DNA from: Mycoavidus cysteinexigens_B
GTDB taxonomy: Bacteria > Pseudomonadota > Gammaproteobacteria > Burkholderiales > Burkholderiaceae
Reading direction: 5' to 3'
Assembly (NCBI GenBank): GCA_031963465.1
Contig: JASSUG010000001.1
Location: 186,001-250,000 of the forward strand
Length of the DNA stretch: 64,000 bases
The notes beneath the pieces were generated by a model. It saw only the letters and a list, made by a program, of their open reading frames with translations, did no database searches and was not told the DNA's origin. Shown one piece after another: positions 61,617 to 64,000 of this stretch. The position numbers and the translations under genes are program-made. Every line of letters starts with the position of its first letter. Positions within the stretch are counted from its first letter, which is position 1.

Positions 61617-64000
61617 TTATCCAAGTTCTCGGACTTGAATAGTCTGGGTAGATCTAGATTCCGCGATTCTCTGCTGGCTTGTTTCGTGTGAGCTAGCAGA
61701 CGGTTCACCTACCGCCCCGCGCTGCTTTAATAATGCGTAGTTGACTTGATCTAACCCTCGCACACCGTCGAGTAGCGTACCCGTTGCAATGAGGGCTTCA
61801 TGCCCTGAACTCCAACGTAAAATCGCTTTATATACTTCTCCTTCTTTTTTTATATGCCACTGCCGAATTAACGACTTGTCGGTATTAACGGTCACCAGAT
61901 AGGCTCCCTCTGGCGTCTGCTCCCAGACAACACGCGTGATTTTTTTATGAAAATCTCGCACCACCACCAAACACTGGCCTGAGGCAACGTCCCATATGCG
62001 TACCGTCTGGTCTTCACTGCATGAAGCGATTTGATCACCGTCCGGCGAAAAAGCGATGCTCAAAATTAATTTTGTATGGCCCTTTAAAATGTGAAGAGCC
62101 TTTCCCGTATGCGCATCCCACAAACGTACTGTCGCGTCATGACCGCCCGAAGCAATCCAATCGCCGCTTGGCGAATACACGACGTGATCAAAATTCTCAG
62201 TATGACCGCTTAAAACGTGGAGGGCCTCTCCCGTCTGTGGGTTCCACACATGCGCTGTCTTTTTGAAACCGCCTGCGGCGATCTGATCTCCGCTCGGCGA
62301 GTACACGACGCTATCAGGCGCGTTATAGCCGTGTAAAATTTGAAGAGCCTCTCCCGTGTATGCGTCCCACACACGCACCGTGTAGTCATCACTGCCAGAG
62401 GCAATTTGTTTCCCCTCAGGAGAATACGCTAGGCTTCTAATATTTTGAGTATGGCCACGTAAAGTGTGAAGAACGTTTCCTGCATGCGCATCCCATACAA
62501 GAACCGTATTGTCCCTACTGCCTGAGACCATCTGCTCACCTTTTGGCGAATATGCGACGCAGAAGTGGCCGTTTAAGTCAGGGATGTAAGCGTTGCGCCC
62601 CTTATGATTATGAATTTCCGAAAAAATTTGCTCACTACCCAACAAATACGCAGCACTCCTAACATATTCACTATGGCCGCTTAGGTAGCGGACATCATTC
62701 GTGTTTGCGTTCAATATGCGTACCGTCCCGACCTCATTGCTTGAGATGATTTGCTCACCGTCAGACGAATAGGCGACGCTATGGCGACCTTGAGTATAGT
62801 CGCGTAAGGTATGGAGAAGGTCTCCCGTGTGTGCATCCCACACATGCACCGTACCGCTCCCACTGCCCGAGACAATTTGCGTCCCGTTTGGCGAATACGC
62901 GACGCTATAAACAAAGCTGCTATGGCCACGTAAGGTATGGAGAGCTTCCCCCGTACGCGTGTCCCACACGCGCACCATCTCATCACTACCGCCTGAGACG
63001 ATCTGATCACCGTTTGGCGAATACGCAACGCTATTAACAACGCTAAAAACAAAGCTGTTATGACCACGTAAAGTGTGGAGGGCTTCTCCCGTATATGCGT
63101 CCCACACGCGTACTGTATTGTCTTTACTGCCCGAGGCGATCTGATCGCCCCTCGGCGAATATACAACGCTCAAAACCTCTTTGGAATGCCCGTTTAAGGT
63201 ATGGAGCGCTACTCCCGTGTGTGCGTCCCACACGCGTACTGTCTTGCCATTACCGCCTGAGACGATCTGAGCACCATCTGGCGAATATGCGAGGTTTGTA
63301 ATATAGTCAGTAGTATGGGTATCTAAAAATAGGCCGATTTCTCCCGTATGCGCATTCCACACGCGCACTATGCCATGCGAACTGCCCGAAACAATCTGAT
63401 TGCCGTTGGGGGAATACGCGACGCTCCAAATAGATCTATTGTCATACTTTACGTTTAAGGTGTGAATTTTTTCCCAATTTGCAGTCGCATACACGCTGAG
63501 TTCACTGTCATGCCCTATGACGCAAGTTTTCCCATCCGGGGAATATGCGCGGCACCGCACATGATCCCTTCCCTGAAGATAGGGCCCTTCACCAAACCGT
63601 ACGCCAGCCATCTGTGCACCAGTTAAATTCGCTTGACGTAACCAACTCGCGTGAAGCTTAGCTCCTGTCAAATCTGCGCCTTGCAACTGCGCAGAATCGA
63701 ATATGCCACCACTCAGATCTGCTCCGGGTACTCGAATTCCTTTTAAATCGGCGCCATTAAACTGGACACCGCTTTTCACCAAGATCGTCAATGCATTCGC
63801 GGCTATAGTTTGTACTTCTTCTGTTTTCGAGCGTTCAACCCAATTCAACAGCTTTTGCTTTACATGCGGCGCTTGTTGAATTTTTTCTCTTAAAAATCCA
63901 TATATCGTCGGATTACCTACCAGATCCAATAGCGCACAAAGCGCAGGTTTCTCTACCACCTGATCAAGTTGCCCTGCTTCCGATAGCTTTTGCAATTGAT
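61617..64000 (-). CDS. F-box-like-family / pentapeptide / 14-unit WD40 protein, N-terminus outside window
   Basis: Third member of the family at 20551 and 55203; about 100 N-terminal residues lie beyond the window, so the F-box-like part cannot be seen. Present are the linker (GQLDQVVEKPALCALL, LLNWVERSKTEE), pentapeptide repeats (NGADLKGIRVPGADLSGGIF), 14 WD40-type units with SPNGDQIVSGG and VRVWDAHTGEAL wording, and the tail LLDGVRGLDQVNYAL with QRGAVGE. Unit 8 is degenerate (LLGSEQIFSEIHNH). Units are more divergent than in the other two members. The gene faces the one at 55203 across the IS cluster. Confidence 0.85.
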   Translation of the reverse strand, partial: QLQKLSEAGQLDQVVEKPALCALLDLVGNPTIYGFLREKIQQAPHVKQKLLNWVERSKTEEVQTIAANALTILVKSGVQFNGADLKGIRVPGADLSGGIFDSAQLQGADLTGAKLHASWLRQANLTGAQMAGVRFGEGPYLQGRDHVRCRAYSPDGKTCVIGHDSELSVYATANWEKIHTLNVKYDNRSIWSVAYSPNGNQIVSGSSHGIVRVWNAHTGEIGLFLDTHTTDYITNLAYSPDGAQIVSGGNGKTVRVWDAHTGVALHTLNGHSKEVLSVVYSPRGDQIASGSKDNTVRVWDAYTGEALHTLRGHNSFVFSVVNSVAYSPNGDQIVSGGSDEMVRVWDTRTGEALHTLRGHSSFVYSVAYSPNGTQIVSGSGSGTVHVWDAHTGDLLHTLRDYTQGRHSVAYSSDGEQIISSNEVGTVRILNANTNDVRYLSGHSEYVRSAAYLLGSEQIFSEIHNHKGRNAYIPDLNGHFCVAYSPKGEQMVSGSRDNTVLVWDAHAGNVLHTLRGHTQNIRSLAYSPEGKQIASGSDDYTVRVWDAYTGEALQILHGYNAPDSVVYSPSGDQIAAGGFKKTAHVWNPQTGEALHVLSGHTENFDHVVYSPSGDWIASGGHDATVRLWDAHTGKALHILKGHTKLILSIAFSPDGDQIASCSEDQTVRIWDVASGQCLVVVRDFHKKITRVVWEQTPEGAYLVTVNTDKSLIRQWHIKKEGEVYKAILRWSSGHEALIATGTLLDGVRGLDQVNYALLKQRGAVGEPSASSHETSQQRIAESRSTQTIQVRELG

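Overview
The window looks like a beta-proteobacterial chromosome of the Burkholderiaceae. It has a Burkholderia-type porin, coq7, a complete division and cell-wall (dcw) cluster from mraZ to lpxC, and the order ribF-ileS-lspA-coaBC-dut. The dense insertion sequences, decayed genes, and large NACHT, WD40 and F-box-like proteins resemble fungus-associated endosymbionts of this family (Mycoavidus or Glomeribacter type). That placement is inference from gene content; no 16S gene is present.

Layout. 1-1.5 kb: a porin cut by the window edge (minus strand) and coq7. 1.8-20.2 kb: mraZ-rsmH-ftsL-ftsI-murE-murF-mraY-murD-ftsW-murG-murC-ddlB-ftsQ-ftsA-ftsZ-lpxC, one long plus-strand operon. Most of its genes overlap by 4 bp. 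A candidate promoter with a 10-bp-periodic MraZ-type operator precedes it, there is a terminator-like hairpin before ftsZ, and a perfect palindrome precedes lpxC. 20.2-40.1 kb: an accessory block. It holds a WD40 remnant, an F-box-like/pentapeptide/WD40 protein, a minus-strand three-gene set (DUF6880-like protein, SNF2 helicase, SWIM zinc-finger protein), and two tandem giant NLR-like proteins. The two giants share a TPR-like and TIR/SEFIR-like N-terminus plus a NACHT ATPase; one ends in HEAT-type repeats, the other in pentapeptide repeats and WD40. 40.2-48.4 kb: housekeeping genes (dut, coaBC, lspA, ileS, ribF on the minus strand; purN and an RNA m5C methyltransferase on the plus strand). 48.4-64 kb: a degraded, repeat-rich region. 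It has a DUF4143 ATPase, a PLD-family nuclease, broken toxin/antitoxin-like genes, a duplicated regulator cut by a 128-bp repeat, an IS1634-like element, a 128-bp tandem array, an IS5-like element interrupted by an IS4-like element, and two more WD40 giants in convergent orientation.

Main point of interest. Four large proteins share one cassette: a helical linker, about 60 residues of pentapeptide repeats, exactly 14 WD40-type units by my count (two seven-bladed propellers), and a common C-terminal tail. The cassette is joined either to a TIR-like/NACHT front (one protein) or to a short F-box-like front (two proteins; the third is cut by the window edge). In two of them the WD40 units are nearly identical at DNA level except at a few residue positions, the pattern known from fungal NWD self/non-self recognition genes. 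The family may be a modular recognition system used against phage or inside a fungal host; this is inference.
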